Source of the DNA: Flavobacteriia bacterium
GTDB lineage: Bacteria; Bacteroidota; Bacteroidia; Flavobacteriales; Schleiferiaceae
Length of the DNA: 64,000 bases
Direction of reading: 5' to 3'
Assembly: GCA_013373425.1 (NCBI GenBank)
Contig: JABXHW010000004.1
Location: forward strand, 1-64,000
Shown here: piece after piece, positions 16,179 to 24,247 of the stretch
Numbering within the stretch: the stretch's first letter is position 1
How the letters are laid out: each line of letters opens with the position of its first letter
Notes under the pieces: generated by a model
Databases searched by the model: none
Told to the model about the DNA's origin: nothing
What the model saw: the letters and a program-made list of their open reading frames with translations, nothing else
Translations under genes and position numbers: made by a program

Positions 16179-17486
16179 ATGCGCGACATCCTCAAAAACC
16201 CTTTAGTTATATCCGTATTCATCGGAATGGTAGCAATAATCACGGGTTATCGGATCTTCGATTTTGTGGATACGTATGGTTGTATGTTGATCCACGGCGA
16301 CCGATGGCATACCATGGAGCCGCTCTTCACGGAAGCCAATCTTTGGGAAGGATTTGCTCATCAACACGGTCCACATCGCTTGGGCTTAATTCATTTCATC
16401 TTCAAGGTTAATGCTTCTCTGAGCCATTGGAATGGTAGATTAGATCTGTTCTTGCAAGCCGCCATTTACGTCATCTCGGCATTGCTCGCCCTCCGACTCA
16501 AAGTAAAGCTGTTTGGAAAACTCCGTCTTTTCGATGTAGCTATTCCTCTCATCTTCCTTACCCCTCATGCCGCTGGAACTATGTTCAGCAATCCTTATGT
16601 GCACGGACTCGTTCCGCTATTCGCCTTGGCCCTTTGCTACACGTACTTCGTCGAATCTGACAATCGTCGAATTATCGCACTTAGTCTATTGAGCTTCGTA
16701 GCCGCTTTTACTGCTTTTTCATTAGTGTTGATTCCGGTCATTGTCTTTCTAGCTGGTCAGAGAATGATGAAAGATCGAACCACAAGAAAGCTCAAGTTCG
16801 CACTTCCTAGTCTGATTGGAGTTGGAAGTGTTGCCTTCATTTTCTTCACTAACATGCCTATACCTTCTAATAGTTCTACCGGCTATTCTATAGCCGAAAA
16901 GGCAGAGTACACTTTAGCATTGATTGGTAGCTTTTTCATCCTAGAGCCAAACGAACAGGCCATCCTGTATGTAGTTATTGGGCTCGTGATTCTATTCATC
17001 CTCACGGTATACATCCTCAACAAATCGGGATTCACTCTAGCTCGTCCTCAAGACCGAACCCTTCTCATCCTGCTGAGCTCTGTTGTAGTATTTTGGATGC
17101 TCAATATTTATGGCCGAGCTCACTTGGCCATTGGGAATGCCACTGCTTCACGTTACATCCCGATTGGAATGTTGTTCGCTCTAGGCATCTACTTCATTCT
17201 CCTCAAGCTAGAGTCGAAAATATTCCGAACCATAGTATTGAGTGGCTTTGTTTTGCTCATCGTCCGAATGCAAATCCACACCGATCACAGGATACGGCCT
17301 GTAGCCGCAGAATCTCATGCGATTCAGTCTTTCTCCCAGCACCTGCAGGATGAAGAGCAATACATAGAAATCCTAAATGATGAATCTCAGCTTCGAACCA
17401 TTCACCCCCATCCAGAGAGAATTGATTTGAATGAAAAGCTGGAGTATTTAAAGGAGAATGGATTGAGTGTGTTTCGCGAGGAGTAA
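16179..17486 (+). CDS. Polytopic membrane protein, GT-C-like, function unknown
   Basis: 435 aa with about ten predicted membrane helices and a soluble, acidic C-terminal tail (~370-435). The first outer loop holds charged and aromatic residues (DFVDTYGCMLIHGDRWHTMEPLF, HGPHRLGLIHF), and late helices carry ASRYIPIGMLFALGIYF, a pattern common in GT-C-fold glycosyltransferase-like proteins of Bacteroidota. No specific family can be named. It stands alone between repeats, with a REP-like palindrome 17 nt after its stop. Confidence 0.8.
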   Translation: MRDILKNPLVISVFIGMVAIITGYRIFDFVDTYGCMLIHGDRWHTMEPLFTEANLWEGFAHQHGPHRLGLIHFIFKVNASLSHWNGRLDLFLQAAIYVISALLALRLKVKLFGKLRLFDVAIPLIFLTPHAAGTMFSNPYVHGLVPLFALALCYTYFVESDNRRIIALSLLSFVAAFTAFSLVLIPVIVFLAGQRMMKDRTTRKLKFALPSLIGVGSVAFIFFTNMPIPSNSSTGYSIAEKAEYTLALIGSFFILEPNEQAILYVVIGLVILFILTVYILNKSGFTLARPQDRTLLILLSSVVVFWMLNIYGRAHLAIGNATASRYIPIGMLFALGIYFILLKLESKIFRTIVLSGFVLLIVRMQIHTDHRIRPVAAESHAIQSFSQHLQDEEQYIEILNDESQLRTIHPHPERIDLNEKLEYLKENGLSVFREE

Positions 17487-17502
17487 GAGGGTTTCAAGTT
17501 TT

Positions 17503-17526
17503 GGTCGTAGCGAGGACGCTAAGACC
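17503..17526. repeat. REP-like palindrome A
   Basis: GGTCGTAGCG-agga-CGCTAAGACC: ten-base arms with one mismatch and a 4-nt loop. It is the same sequence as the palindrome at 22049-22072 and shares its core with the one at 21999-22022. Confidence 0.75.
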
Positions 17527-17573
17527 AGGCTCGGTGTTCTCAATCTAGCGCGATTGGAGCCCACGAGACATCT

Positions 17574-17951
17574 TCATGCAAGCTCAAACTCCTCTAAATG
17601 CACCTCCAACAACCTCGCCCCCTCATTTAAAAGTGGACGAATCTCTTTCGCTGAACGGTAGTAGAAATCATCGTGCTCCCCGGGAACGGCAACGGTAATT
17701 GACTTCAGAAAATCTGAAAATGACAATGTATGCTCTACTTGTTCATCACAAATAATAGCCTTAAAAATGACCACCTTACTCTCCCTTTGATCCTGGCCGA
17801 TGTAAATGATGAGATTCCCTTTGCTAAATGGGACGCCATTGCGATACCACGTAAGCGCATATGACAATTCGGACTTATCAACTTCAAATCCATTATCCAG
17901 AAGGAAACTATATCGTTTCGATATATGTCTTTTGAGGCGTAAGAACAACAT
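17574..17951 (-). CDS. Hypothetical protein
   Basis: 125 aa, unrecognised, no signal peptide. A basic N-terminus (RLKRHISKRYSFL) is followed by mixed alpha/beta sequence with an acidic C-terminus (LEVHLEEFELA). It resembles small stand-alone proteins of accessory regions. Convergent with the GT-C-like gene; the 3' end is 88 nt away from it, and the REP-like palindrome lies between them. Confidence 0.7.
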   Translation of the reverse strand: MLFLRLKRHISKRYSFLLDNGFEVDKSELSYALTWYRNGVPFSKGNLIIYIGQDQRESKVVIFKAIICDEQVEHTLSFSDFLKSITVAVPGEHDDFYYRSAKEIRPLLNEGARLLEVHLEEFELA

Positions 17952-18129
17952 GATGAATTGAGTAAAAACTGGCGTGTTTAATCGAGAAGTAGGTTGAGCG
18001 TCTTACAGTTGGAAGAAAGCATGCTCCTTCAAGAACACTCTTTGAAAAGTACCAATATCAAGATAACTGATGCCGACCAAAACGTAAATGAAAAATAGGC
18101 GTCAAGCAATCGCCAACGTGGTTTCTTTT
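17952..18129. other. Intergenic stretch without a visible gene
   Basis: 178 bp between two minus-strand genes. No frame, repeat copy or clear hairpin terminator was found; it presumably holds the promoter of the 125-aa gene. Confidence 0.6.
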
Positions 18130-18573
18130 TCATCCTTTCTCTTCCAAAGCCTTACCCTCTCCGCTTTTCATCTTCCAAACTCCAGATTGAAAAATCAAAT
18201 AACCAATGAGCACCACCTTGAACAAAGCAGAGGTGATTGAGCCCGACCATTGCCATTCCATTAGAATTTCAAGATCTTCAGTTCTCTCTACAATTTGTTC
18301 GGTAACCCAAGCCCCTGCAAATGGAAGTGCGATAATCGCCGCAATCATTGCAATCACCTTCTGACCCGATCGAAGCTTGTCGAATTGCATGCTGTAATAG
18401 AATGAGGATAGCGCGGCGAACATGGCTATGATACCCACAGTCCAAGCGGCAAAGTCGTTAAAAACATCAATCGAAAAAAAGAAGAATTTCCCCAAGTCGA
18501 AGACGAAACCATACACAGCAATGGTGAGGAAATAGCTGAGTATACTAAAGAGTATCCGTTCGGATTTAATCAT
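18130..18573 (-). CDS. Small integral membrane protein
   Basis: 147 aa with four hydrophobic segments (roughly 7-27, 37-60, 73-90, 112-132). No family recognised. I prefer the ATG at 18573; an in-frame GTG two codons upstream (18579) is the alternative. It lies 18 nt behind the stop of the surface-repeat gene and is probably cotranscribed with it. Confidence 0.75.
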   Translation of the reverse strand: MIKSERILFSILSYFLTIAVYGFVFDLGKFFFFSIDVFNDFAAWTVGIIAMFAALSSFYYSMQFDKLRSGQKVIAMIAAIIALPFAGAWVTEQIVERTEDLEILMEWQWSGSITSALFKVVLIGYLIFQSGVWKMKSGEGKALEEKG

Positions 18574-18591
18574 TGACACACAAGATTTCCA

Positions 18592-19233
18592 TTACCAATT
18601 CACGAAGGGAAAAGACCGACTATCAATTACATTCCACAATCCGATTTGGACACCAGTCGCTTCTTCGGCATGATTGAAAAGTCCGATTTGCACTCCCTTT
18701 AAAGACTCTTCCGCTCTGTTCAATACCCCCAACTGAAGTCCAGAAATCGAATCCGCCTGATTTACCAATGCCGCTTGAACGCCGTTACAGCGCTGCGCTT
18801 CATTCAAGAAAGTAGTCGCCTGAAGACCGTTAACATATCCCATTCCTTGCCAAAATCCAGCAACAGCCAAGCCGTTCATTTCGGTGCCGCTTTGGTTGAC
18901 CAATGCCAGTGTCACACCGTTATAACTGATATTGTCGATAGTCCCTGATGAAATGTTGAGCCCATTGACGATTTCATGTGGTACTTCTGTCCTCACCATA
19001 CTGCCGTTCCCCATAAAAGCTAGGAAACCCCATCCTGGAAGTTCAAGTCGAATACCATTCGTACGCACATAACGTGGTTCATTATCAAATGGCGGAAAAG
19101 CCCCGACCGAAATTCCGTGAATTGTGGTGTTGTGAGCATGGAACGTCCAAGCGCCATATCGCTGATGCTCGTTGTAATCCTGAGCAAATAGCGTGACTGG
19201 GATAGAGAGTAGGACATAGGTTAGCCATTTCAT
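18592..19233 (-). CDS. LA_2272-type surface repeat protein
   Basis: 213 aa. A signal peptide (to LFAQ) is followed by repeats built on G-V/L-Q-x-G-L/V-x-N, such as GLQLGVLNRAEESLKGVQIGLFNHAEEATGVQIGLWN, and earlier degenerate copies (GVTLALVNQSGTEMNGLAVAG, GVQAALVNQADS). This is the pattern of LA_2272-family surface repeat proteins, thought to form a beta-solenoid-like envelope protein. The role is unknown. First gene of a likely two-gene unit. Confidence 0.8.
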   Translation of the reverse strand: MKWLTYVLLSIPVTLFAQDYNEHQRYGAWTFHAHNTTIHGISVGAFPPFDNEPRYVRTNGIRLELPGWGFLAFMGNGSMVRTEVPHEIVNGLNISSGTIDNISYNGVTLALVNQSGTEMNGLAVAGFWQGMGYVNGLQATTFLNEAQRCNGVQAALVNQADSISGLQLGVLNRAEESLKGVQIGLFNHAEEATGVQIGLWNVIDSRSFPFVNW

Positions 19234-19261
19234 GAGAGCGAATTTGGGAGGAAGATAGGGA

Positions 19262-19475
19262 ATATGAGGCTAGGTTGGAAGGAGCGCAGGTGCTCAGGTT
19301 AGATCAGACCACAAGTTGAAGAAAACAACCACTCATTGATGTTTCCACTACAGACAAAGTGCTACATGATAAATGCTTTCGCTGAGCCTCTGTCCCCTAT
19401 CCATACACCTAAAAACCCAATCCTGAACTCGCCCAGTGCGAGCTAGAGACAAGAGACCTGAGACTAGCTACTACC
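19262..19475 (+). repeat. Dispersed intergenic repeat, copy 4 (variant II) plus 7-mer array
   Basis: 8-mers GGAGCGCA GGTGCTCA (19281-19296), then AAGTTGAAGAAAACAACC, TGTTTCCAC, a short 7-mer run (AAGTGCT ACATGAT AAATGCT), and a separate 7-mer array of another word (AGAGACA AGAGACC TGAGACT AGCTACT, 19445-19472). It ends 14 nt before the promoter of the TfoX-like gene. Confidence 0.8.
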
Positions 19476-19488
19476 GCCCAAGACTTCG

Positions 19489-19496
19489 TACCTTCC
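19489..19496 (+). promoter_or_regulatory. -7 box (TACCTTCC)
   Basis: TACCTTCC lies 21 nt before the ATG of the TfoX-like gene, right after the repeat. Confidence 0.4.
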
Positions 19497-19517
19497 CATC
19501 AACAAAAACCAACACGC

Positions 19518-19865
19518 ATGGCCTACGACGAACACCTTGCTGAAAGAATTGAACTTGTATTGACCCGGATGAGTGTCCCCTTTGCCACGAAACACATGTT
19601 TGGGGGCGTGGCCTTTATGGTAGATGAAAAAATGTGCTTGGGTGTGACTAAGAACGATCTTATGGCGCGCGTTGGTCCGGACCGTGAAGAAGAGGCCTTG
19701 AATCAAACGGGGGCTCGTCCGATGGAGTTTACGGGTCGACCTATGAAAGGATATGTGCACGTGAATTCGGAAGGCGTGGATGCCGAAGCAGATCTGGAAA
19801 AATGGGTGAAATGGTGTCTGGAGTTCAACCCACAGGCAAAGGCCAGCAAAAAGAAGAAGAAGTGA
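19518..19865 (+). CDS. TfoX/Sxy N-terminal domain protein
   Basis: 115 aa. Matches the TfoX N-terminal domain: HMFGGVAFMVDEKMCLGV, DLMARVGPDREEEAL, GRPMKGYVHV. The C-terminal TfoX domain is missing and a lysine run (SKKKKKK) ends the protein. In gamma-proteobacteria full-length TfoX/Sxy activates competence genes; single-domain versions are widespread and mostly uncharacterised, so no competence role is claimed. Its stop overlaps the next start as GTGA. Confidence 0.88.
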   Translation: MAYDEHLAERIELVLTRMSVPFATKHMFGGVAFMVDEKMCLGVTKNDLMARVGPDREEEALNQTGARPMEFTGRPMKGYVHVNSEGVDAEADLEKWVKWCLEFNPQAKASKKKKK

Positions 19866-20371
19866 TTTTCGAAACGAAAAGGACCATGGTTCGTCCGATG
19901 CAAAAAACAGACATCGATGGATTTGCCGAATTAGAAGCCAATCCCAATGTGGTAATGTACACAGGTTACCCGACGGCCACCTTTGAGGAAGCGGTTAAGG
20001 ACCTCGACTTCATCCTGGAGAATTACGAGATGACACCTCCCGAAAAGCTGATATACTCGGTCATTCACAAAGATTCTAACGACTTCCTAGGCACGGTTGC
20101 ACTTCTCCCTTACAAGGACAAGACTTGGGAAATCGGCTATCGTTTTCTCGAAAGGCATTGGGGAAAAGGCTATGCCTCAGAACTCGTTCCAGCGCTCATC
20201 CAATACGGACTTTCACAACCACAAATCGATAAGATCTACGCCGAAGCCGACGTGAAAAACACCGCCTCAATCAAAATCCTTGAACGCAACATGGAGTTCC
20301 AAGATGAAGTTTGGAATGAGAAGATTGGGTGTAGGGATAGGCAGTATATATGTGGGCACATCAGCACATAG
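19862..20371 (+). CDS. GNAT acetyltransferase (RimJ/RimL-like)
   Basis: 169 aa. The GTG at 19862 overlaps the TfoX stop and is the natural start; an upstream in-frame ATG (19802) would read through the TfoX end. GNAT pattern: the first strand VIFETKRTMVRPMQKTDIDGF, IGYRFLERHWGKGYASELV (acetyl-CoA pyrophosphate loop), and IYAEADVKNTASIKILERNMEF. Probably an N-acetyltransferase of the RimJ type; the target is unknown. Translationally coupled to the TfoX-like gene. Confidence 0.85.
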   Translation: MIFETKRTMVRPMQKTDIDGFAELEANPNVVMYTGYPTATFEEAVKDLDFILENYEMTPPEKLIYSVIHKDSNDFLGTVALLPYKDKTWEIGYRFLERHWGKGYASELVPALIQYGLSQPQIDKIYAEADVKNTASIKILERNMEFQDEVWNEKIGCRDRQYICGHIST

Positions 20372-20585
20372 GTAAGTGTATTCGGGGTGCGCAGGTGCAA
20401 GGTGCTCAGGTTAGTGCAGCCCATCTGACTTTGACAAAGTTCTAATCCGTGATACTTTCCTCTTTAAGTCTCCGGTCCATCCACTTGTAACCTACTCGAA
20501 CGACTTTCCACTTCAGGCCAAGTGCTAAGTGCTATATACTTGTTGCTAGCTACCAGTTGCTAGTTGCCAATTGCAATTGACAAGT
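20372..20585 (+). repeat. Dispersed intergenic repeat, copy 5 (variant I, complete)
   Basis: 8-mers GGTGCGCA/GGTGCTCA, TTAGTGCAGCCCATCTG, the core AAAGTTCTAATCCGTGAT (20436-20453), CCGGTCCATCCA, then nine phased 7-mers (20520-20582) starting AAGTGCT AAGTGCT and ending AGTTGCC AATTGCA ATTGACA. One of the fullest copies; the array ends 7 nt before the bestrophin promoter. Confidence 0.85.
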
Positions 20586-20588
20586 CCC

Positions 20589-20596
20589 TATCTTTA
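20589..20596 (+). promoter_or_regulatory. -7 box (TATCTTTA) at a possibly leaderless start
   Basis: TATCTTTA ends 4 nt before the bestrophin ATG at 20601. TTG sequences about 15-22 nt upstream are supplied by the 7-mer repeat. Confidence 0.5.
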
Positions 20597-20600
20597 CCCC

Positions 20601-21503
20601 ATGCTCATCAGAAAAAACTGGACAGTCGGGGAAATCCTCCGCAAGACTTGGAGAATAAATCTGATCATCGTCTTGGAAGTCGGAGTGGTCGTGCTGGCGT
20701 ACCACTATGTAATTCAAGACTGGTTCACTGTTCCCGTTTCTGTCGCTACGGTTCTCGGTACCGCCATTGCTTTCTTCATAGGTTTCACGAATAACCAAGC
20801 GTACGACCGCTGGTGGGAAGCCCGTAAAGTTTGGGGAGCAATGGTAAATGATTCTCGAACTTGGAGCCGTTCAGTATTGGCATATTGGCGCGATTCGGAT
20901 CCTGAAAAAAGAGACAATCAACTGAAATTGGTACGTCGACATTTAGCTTGGCTCCATACCGTTAAAAACCATCTTCGTGGACTCGACTCCACCACTTATG
21001 CGATGTATCTCAACAGCAGTGACCTCGACAAAACAAGACAATCGGATCATCGCCCCAATACCTTACTCACTCTACAAGCCCACGATTTGCACAAGGCCAA
21101 GGAGACGGGATATATCGATGAGTTTTCATTCAAAGCTATGGATGAGGCACTCAAGCGAATGACTGATCAAATGGGAATGTGTGAGCGCATCAAGAATACT
21201 GTCTTCCCTACGAGCTATATCTTTTTCACGAAGTTTTTCATCTTTCTATTCATCAGTTTGAACGCCATGGCCATCTATTCGTTATTGGGATGGTGGTCGC
21301 TGCTGTTTGGATGGATTATTGGCTACGTTTTTTATACAACGTTCTTCAATGGCTTGACCATCATGAATCCATTTGAGAACTTGCCGTCGGATACACCAAT
21401 GAGCGCACTGACCCGCACTTTGGAAAGAAATTTATTAGAAATGCTGGATGAGCCCGATCTGCCTGAACCGCTCGAGCCTGTCCACGGAGAATACTTACTA
21501 TAA
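20601..21503 (+). CDS. Bestrophin-like anion channel
   Basis: 300 aa, as usual for bacterial bestrophins (UPF0187). Hallmark: NNQAYDRWWEARKVWGAMVNDSRTW after the second membrane helix. Four membrane segments: two near the N-terminus (~22-40, 48-70) and two near ~212-255. The C-terminal region has PFENLPSDTPMSALTRTLE. Forms pentameric channels for chloride or other anions in the inner membrane. I use the ATG at 20601, not the upstream 20571 ATG, because the promoter and the 7-mer repeat lie between. The stop overlaps the next start (TAATG). Confidence 0.92.
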   Translation: MLIRKNWTVGEILRKTWRINLIIVLEVGVVVLAYHYVIQDWFTVPVSVATVLGTAIAFFIGFTNNQAYDRWWEARKVWGAMVNDSRTWSRSVLAYWRDSDPEKRDNQLKLVRRHLAWLHTVKNHLRGLDSTTYAMYLNSSDLDKTRQSDHRPNTLLTLQAHDLHKAKETGYIDEFSFKAMDEALKRMTDQMGMCERIKNTVFPTSYIFFTKFFIFLFISLNAMAIYSLLGWWSLLFGWIIGYVFYTTFFNGLTIMNPFENLPSDTPMSALTRTLERNLLEMLDEPDLPEPLEPVHGEYLL

Positions 21504-21931
21504 TGAGCAAGATTAACGCGAACGACGCCCCAAAACCAGTTGGACTTTACCCTCATGCAAGAAAGGTAGGCAACCTACTTTTCCTCTCCGGGGTTGGACC
21601 GAGAACCGCTGGGAGCGATGCCAATGACAGTGGAGTTCCAGGTCTGAAACTCGACCACAATGGGAACTTCTTGGAGTTCGATTTCGAAGCTCAGGTTCAT
21701 AGCGTATTCAACAACGTCAAGAAAATCCTCGAAGCCTCGGGTTCCTCTTGGGATCAGCTCGTTGATGTCCAAGTTTTCTTGGTCAATATGAAGCGCGACT
21801 TCCACACGTTCAACCGCATTTATGCGGAGTACTTCAAAGAAAATCAACCTTGCCGTACCACTGTTGAAATCAACAGCTTGCCCACTCCGATTGCGATTGA
21901 GTTGAAATGTGTGGCGACGGTCGAGGAATAG
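21503..21931 (+). CDS. RidA/YjgF-family protein
   Basis: 142 aa. RidA fold: LLFLSGVGPRT, FDFEAQVHSVFNNVKKILEASGSSWDQLVDVQVFLV, and PCRTTVEINSLPTPIAIELKCVATVE with the conserved Arg (R in PCRTTVE) used for imine hydrolysis. The insert after strand 2 (AGSDANDSGVPGLKLD) is like 2-aminomuconate deaminase-type Rid proteins. Probable reactive enamine/imine deaminase. Coupled to the bestrophin gene. Confidence 0.9.
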   Translation: MSKINANDAPKPVGLYPHARKVGNLLFLSGVGPRTAGSDANDSGVPGLKLDHNGNFLEFDFEAQVHSVFNNVKKILEASGSSWDQLVDVQVFLVNMKRDFHTFNRIYAEYFKENQPCRTTVEINSLPTPIAIELKCVATVEE

Positions 21932-21998
21932 TAAGCTGGTCGCTTATTTTCAAAGTAAAACTCAGAGTCCATAGAGTTTCATCATTCATTGTAACACT

Positions 21999-22022
21999 GG
22001 TTTTAGCGTCCCCGCTAAAACC
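21999..22022. repeat. REP-like palindrome B
   Basis: GGTTTTAGCG-tccc-CGCTAAAACC: perfect 10-base arms and a 4-nt loop. It lies 27 nt before palindrome C in the gap between ridA-like and the secreted gene. Confidence 0.8.
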
Positions 22023-22048
22023 CAAATGGAATAATAGATATGTGTGAC

Positions 22049-22072
22049 GGTCGTAGCGAGGACGCTACGACC
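22049..22072. repeat. REP-like palindrome C
   Basis: GGTCGTAGCG-agga-CGCTACGACC: perfect 10-base arms. Nearly identical to palindrome A at 17503. Confidence 0.85.
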
Positions 22073-22200
22073 AGACCTCGCGATATAGTGAAGGTCTCGA
22101 TGTAAGTTCTCCTCAACTCCAATGTCTTTGACTGCCCCACTAACACGAATGCACACAAGTGACTAGGTCATCCCAACCCACAATAAAGGAACAAAAACCG

Positions 22201-22228
22201 GAGACTAGAGACTAGCGTCTAGTAGCTA
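22201..22228. repeat. 7-mer tandem array overlapping a gene end
   Basis: Four phased units: GAGACTA GAGACTA GCGTCTA GTAGCTA. The last two overlap the end of the minus-strand gene, where they encode its last residues and the TAG stop. Confidence 0.7.
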
Positions 22229-23039
22229 CCTTCAGCACCTGCTCGCCACTTCTAACCACATACATCCCTTCTGCGGGGAGAGTAATCTCAACGAACTCAT
22301 CTTCGGAGTTTCCAGAAGCGATGGTTCGACCAAGCATATCAATAACCTGCCACTGTGATTGATGTTGAAGCCCATAGACACGAATTCTACGGTCGGAAAG
22401 CGGAGTGAAATAGAGCTCTTTCGAAGCGTGTTCCACCTCAGAAAGCGGCGCGCCTAATACGATGTACCCCCAAGTATTGGGTTGATTTCGATGGGCTGTT
22501 GTTGGCCAATGATTCCATTCGTTGGCCGTATTGGTAATATCGAGTGACAAACCAATGGTGTCACCCATCATGGGTATGTAGTTTAGCGTTGCCCATGGAA
22601 TAGCGAATTCAATATCATCGGCATTGATTGACATCGCCATGTTAGGTCCGCCTTTCCAATCTTGAGCCTGATTTACACAGGTGTTGTAATCTCCATACAC
22701 TCCAATGGAATGGCAATCTGTGGCGGATACATGGAACCAGTGATCTAAAGAATCCCAAGCAGCCGTTCGGCCATAATCAGGGTCGATAAGCACCTCTGGA
22801 ATCATAAAGGAGCTCTCCAGGTTTCCATTGAATCTGACGCTAAGGGCTGAGTCGCTCCAAGTGATTTGAACATCTGTGTTCTCAACGGTTCCGCGATAGA
22901 GAATGGCTTGGACAGGAACAGCATTCCACTCTGTCGTATCTGGAAAACCATCAGGGGTAATGGTGAGTTTTGGTACTTCAATTTGAGCCGTACAAGTGAC
23001 AAAAGCCATCAAGCACAAGCCGAGTAGCTGTGTTTTCAT
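22212..23039 (-). CDS. Secreted protein with CBM9-like domain and T9SS sorting tail
   Basis: 275 aa. A signal peptide (to TCTAQ), a carbohydrate-binding family 9-like beta-sandwich (~22-190: TITPDGFPDTTEWNAVPVQ, VQITWSDSALSVRF, IEFAIPWATLNYIP, GLSLDITNTANEWNHWP), and a C-terminal type-A T9SS sorting domain (~205-275: RIRVYGLQHQSQWQVIDMLGRTIASG, EGMYVVRSGEQVLKV). Likely exported and perhaps glycan-binding at the surface. Its last codons (ATRR and stop) lie in a 7-mer repeat array. Confidence 0.88.
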   Translation of the reverse strand: MKTQLLGLCLMAFVTCTAQIEVPKLTITPDGFPDTTEWNAVPVQAILYRGTVENTDVQITWSDSALSVRFNGNLESSFMIPEVLIDPDYGRTAAWDSLDHWFHVSATDCHSIGVYGDYNTCVNQAQDWKGGPNMAMSINADDIEFAIPWATLNYIPMMGDTIGLSLDITNTANEWNHWPTTAHRNQPNTWGYIVLGAPLSEVEHASKELYFTPLSDRRIRVYGLQHQSQWQVIDMLGRTIASGNSEDEFVEITLPAEGMYVVRSGEQVLKVATRR

Positions 23040-23124
23040 AATCGAGTTTTTGTTGAAGGAAGAAAAGGTAGTGATAATGTTGATTTGAAGGGAGTTAGGG
23101 CGAGATTCTAACCTTTGTTTAACG

Positions 23125-23253
23125 GGTCGGGGGTAAAGGTTTTAAGCTGCTCAGGTGAGTCTGGCCCATAAATTGAACTGAAAAACTACTTCTACACTTT
23201 TACACTTCAGGCAAAGTGCTAAGGCTACATGCCAAGTGCCAGTTGCCAAAATC
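23125..23253 (+). repeat. Dispersed intergenic repeat, copy 7 (truncated)
   Basis: Starts with GCTGCTCAGGTGAGTCTGGC, lacks the variant I core, and ends in 7-mers (AAAGTGCT AAGGCT ACATGCC AAGTGCC AGTTGCC). It sits between the start of the CBM9-like gene and the terminator of the beta-barrel gene. Confidence 0.7.
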
Positions 23254-23283
23254 AAAAAAACCCCAGCATCTCTACCAGGGTTT
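23254..23283 (-). terminator. Rho-independent terminator (minus strand)
   Basis: On the minus strand, AAACCCTGG pairs with CTGGGGTTT (two wobbles), followed by a run of T. It ends the 249-aa beta-barrel gene. Confidence 0.75.
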
Positions 23284-23308
23284 CGTGTTTTAGTTGATGT
23301 GTGTGGGT

Positions 23309-24058
23309 TTAGAATACCACGCCCAAAGTCAAGAAGATGGGCTGTTGACTTGTGAATGTCGTTGTGCTCGTTCCTGGAGATTCATTCTCCACTTCTTGAA
23401 GGAATCCAGGGTAAACCTGAGTGTATTTGTAGGTCCTAGAAGGGATAATTGTAGTTTGAACGCCTACACTCGTTGATAAGCCAACAAATACTCGTTCAGA
23501 AATGAAGTAGTTGATTTCGGCGCCGAAGCCAGCACCCATTGTGTAATTTTGAGTCACTTGATCTTCGTAGTAATTACCAGACTGACCTGCATCACTCAAT
23601 TCCTGAGCCGTATGACTGTAATCGTAATTCGTTCGAGTAGAACTCATTTCAAACTTGGCTCCAGGTCCGTAAACCACTTGCCAATTCTTTCCAAAGTTGG
23701 TCACCCATAGATAGCCGTACCCCGCTGAAACGAAGCTATTGGTCTGAGACAACTCGTAGGTATAGTTATCGTCGTTGTTAAAATTGCGCTGGCCGTAGTT
23801 TGAACTCGCTCCATTGAAATTCAACTGCACTTGATGCGCATGGCGAGCACTTGAGTAGTATCTCAAGTTCAATCCCTGAATCAATACTTGTCCGGAAGGG
23901 GTAGGGAAGAAAATACTGTTATTCGTGAGGAAGTTTGGGTTGAGCATAATGCCCGCAAGGAAGTCTCCTCGCTCTGGTCGGTTGGTCTCAATATTCGACT
24001 GACCGAATGACGTGAGGGTGAAAAGAACACCCACAAATAGGAATGTAAAGCGTTTCAT
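23309..24058 (-). CDS. Outer-membrane beta-barrel protein
   Basis: 249 aa. A signal peptide (to TSFGQ) is followed by alternating aromatic/hydrophobic strands ending in Phe (PIFLTLGVVF), as outer-membrane barrels do. NIETNRPERGDFLAG resembles the start of Bacteroidota barrel proteins of unknown function. Long polar loops are rich in Asn, Ser and Tyr. The role is unknown. Confidence 0.85.
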   Translation of the reverse strand: MKRFTFLFVGVLFTLTSFGQSNIETNRPERGDFLAGIMLNPNFLTNNSIFFPTPSGQVLIQGLNLRYYSSARHAHQVQLNFNGASSNYGQRNFNNDDNYTYELSQTNSFVSAGYGYLWVTNFGKNWQVVYGPGAKFEMSSTRTNYDYSHTAQELSDAGQSGNYYEDQVTQNYTMGAGFGAEINYFISERVFVGLSTSVGVQTTIIPSRTYKYTQVYPGFLQEVENESPGTSTTTFTSQQPIFLTLGVVF

Positions 24059-24247
24059 TGATTCGTTTGTTAGTGATATCAGCCAATACGCGAAAAGTGA
24101 TAGAAAGTTGTCTTCACAACTAAATTTAGTTGAACAATCCGTAGGATTGAAGAGTTAACTTGACATAACCAACCTTGTAAAATTGCGGATTCGCCCTTGG
24201 TTTATCGCTATTTTAGTAGAAGCATTAACCCCCTTATAACCATACTT

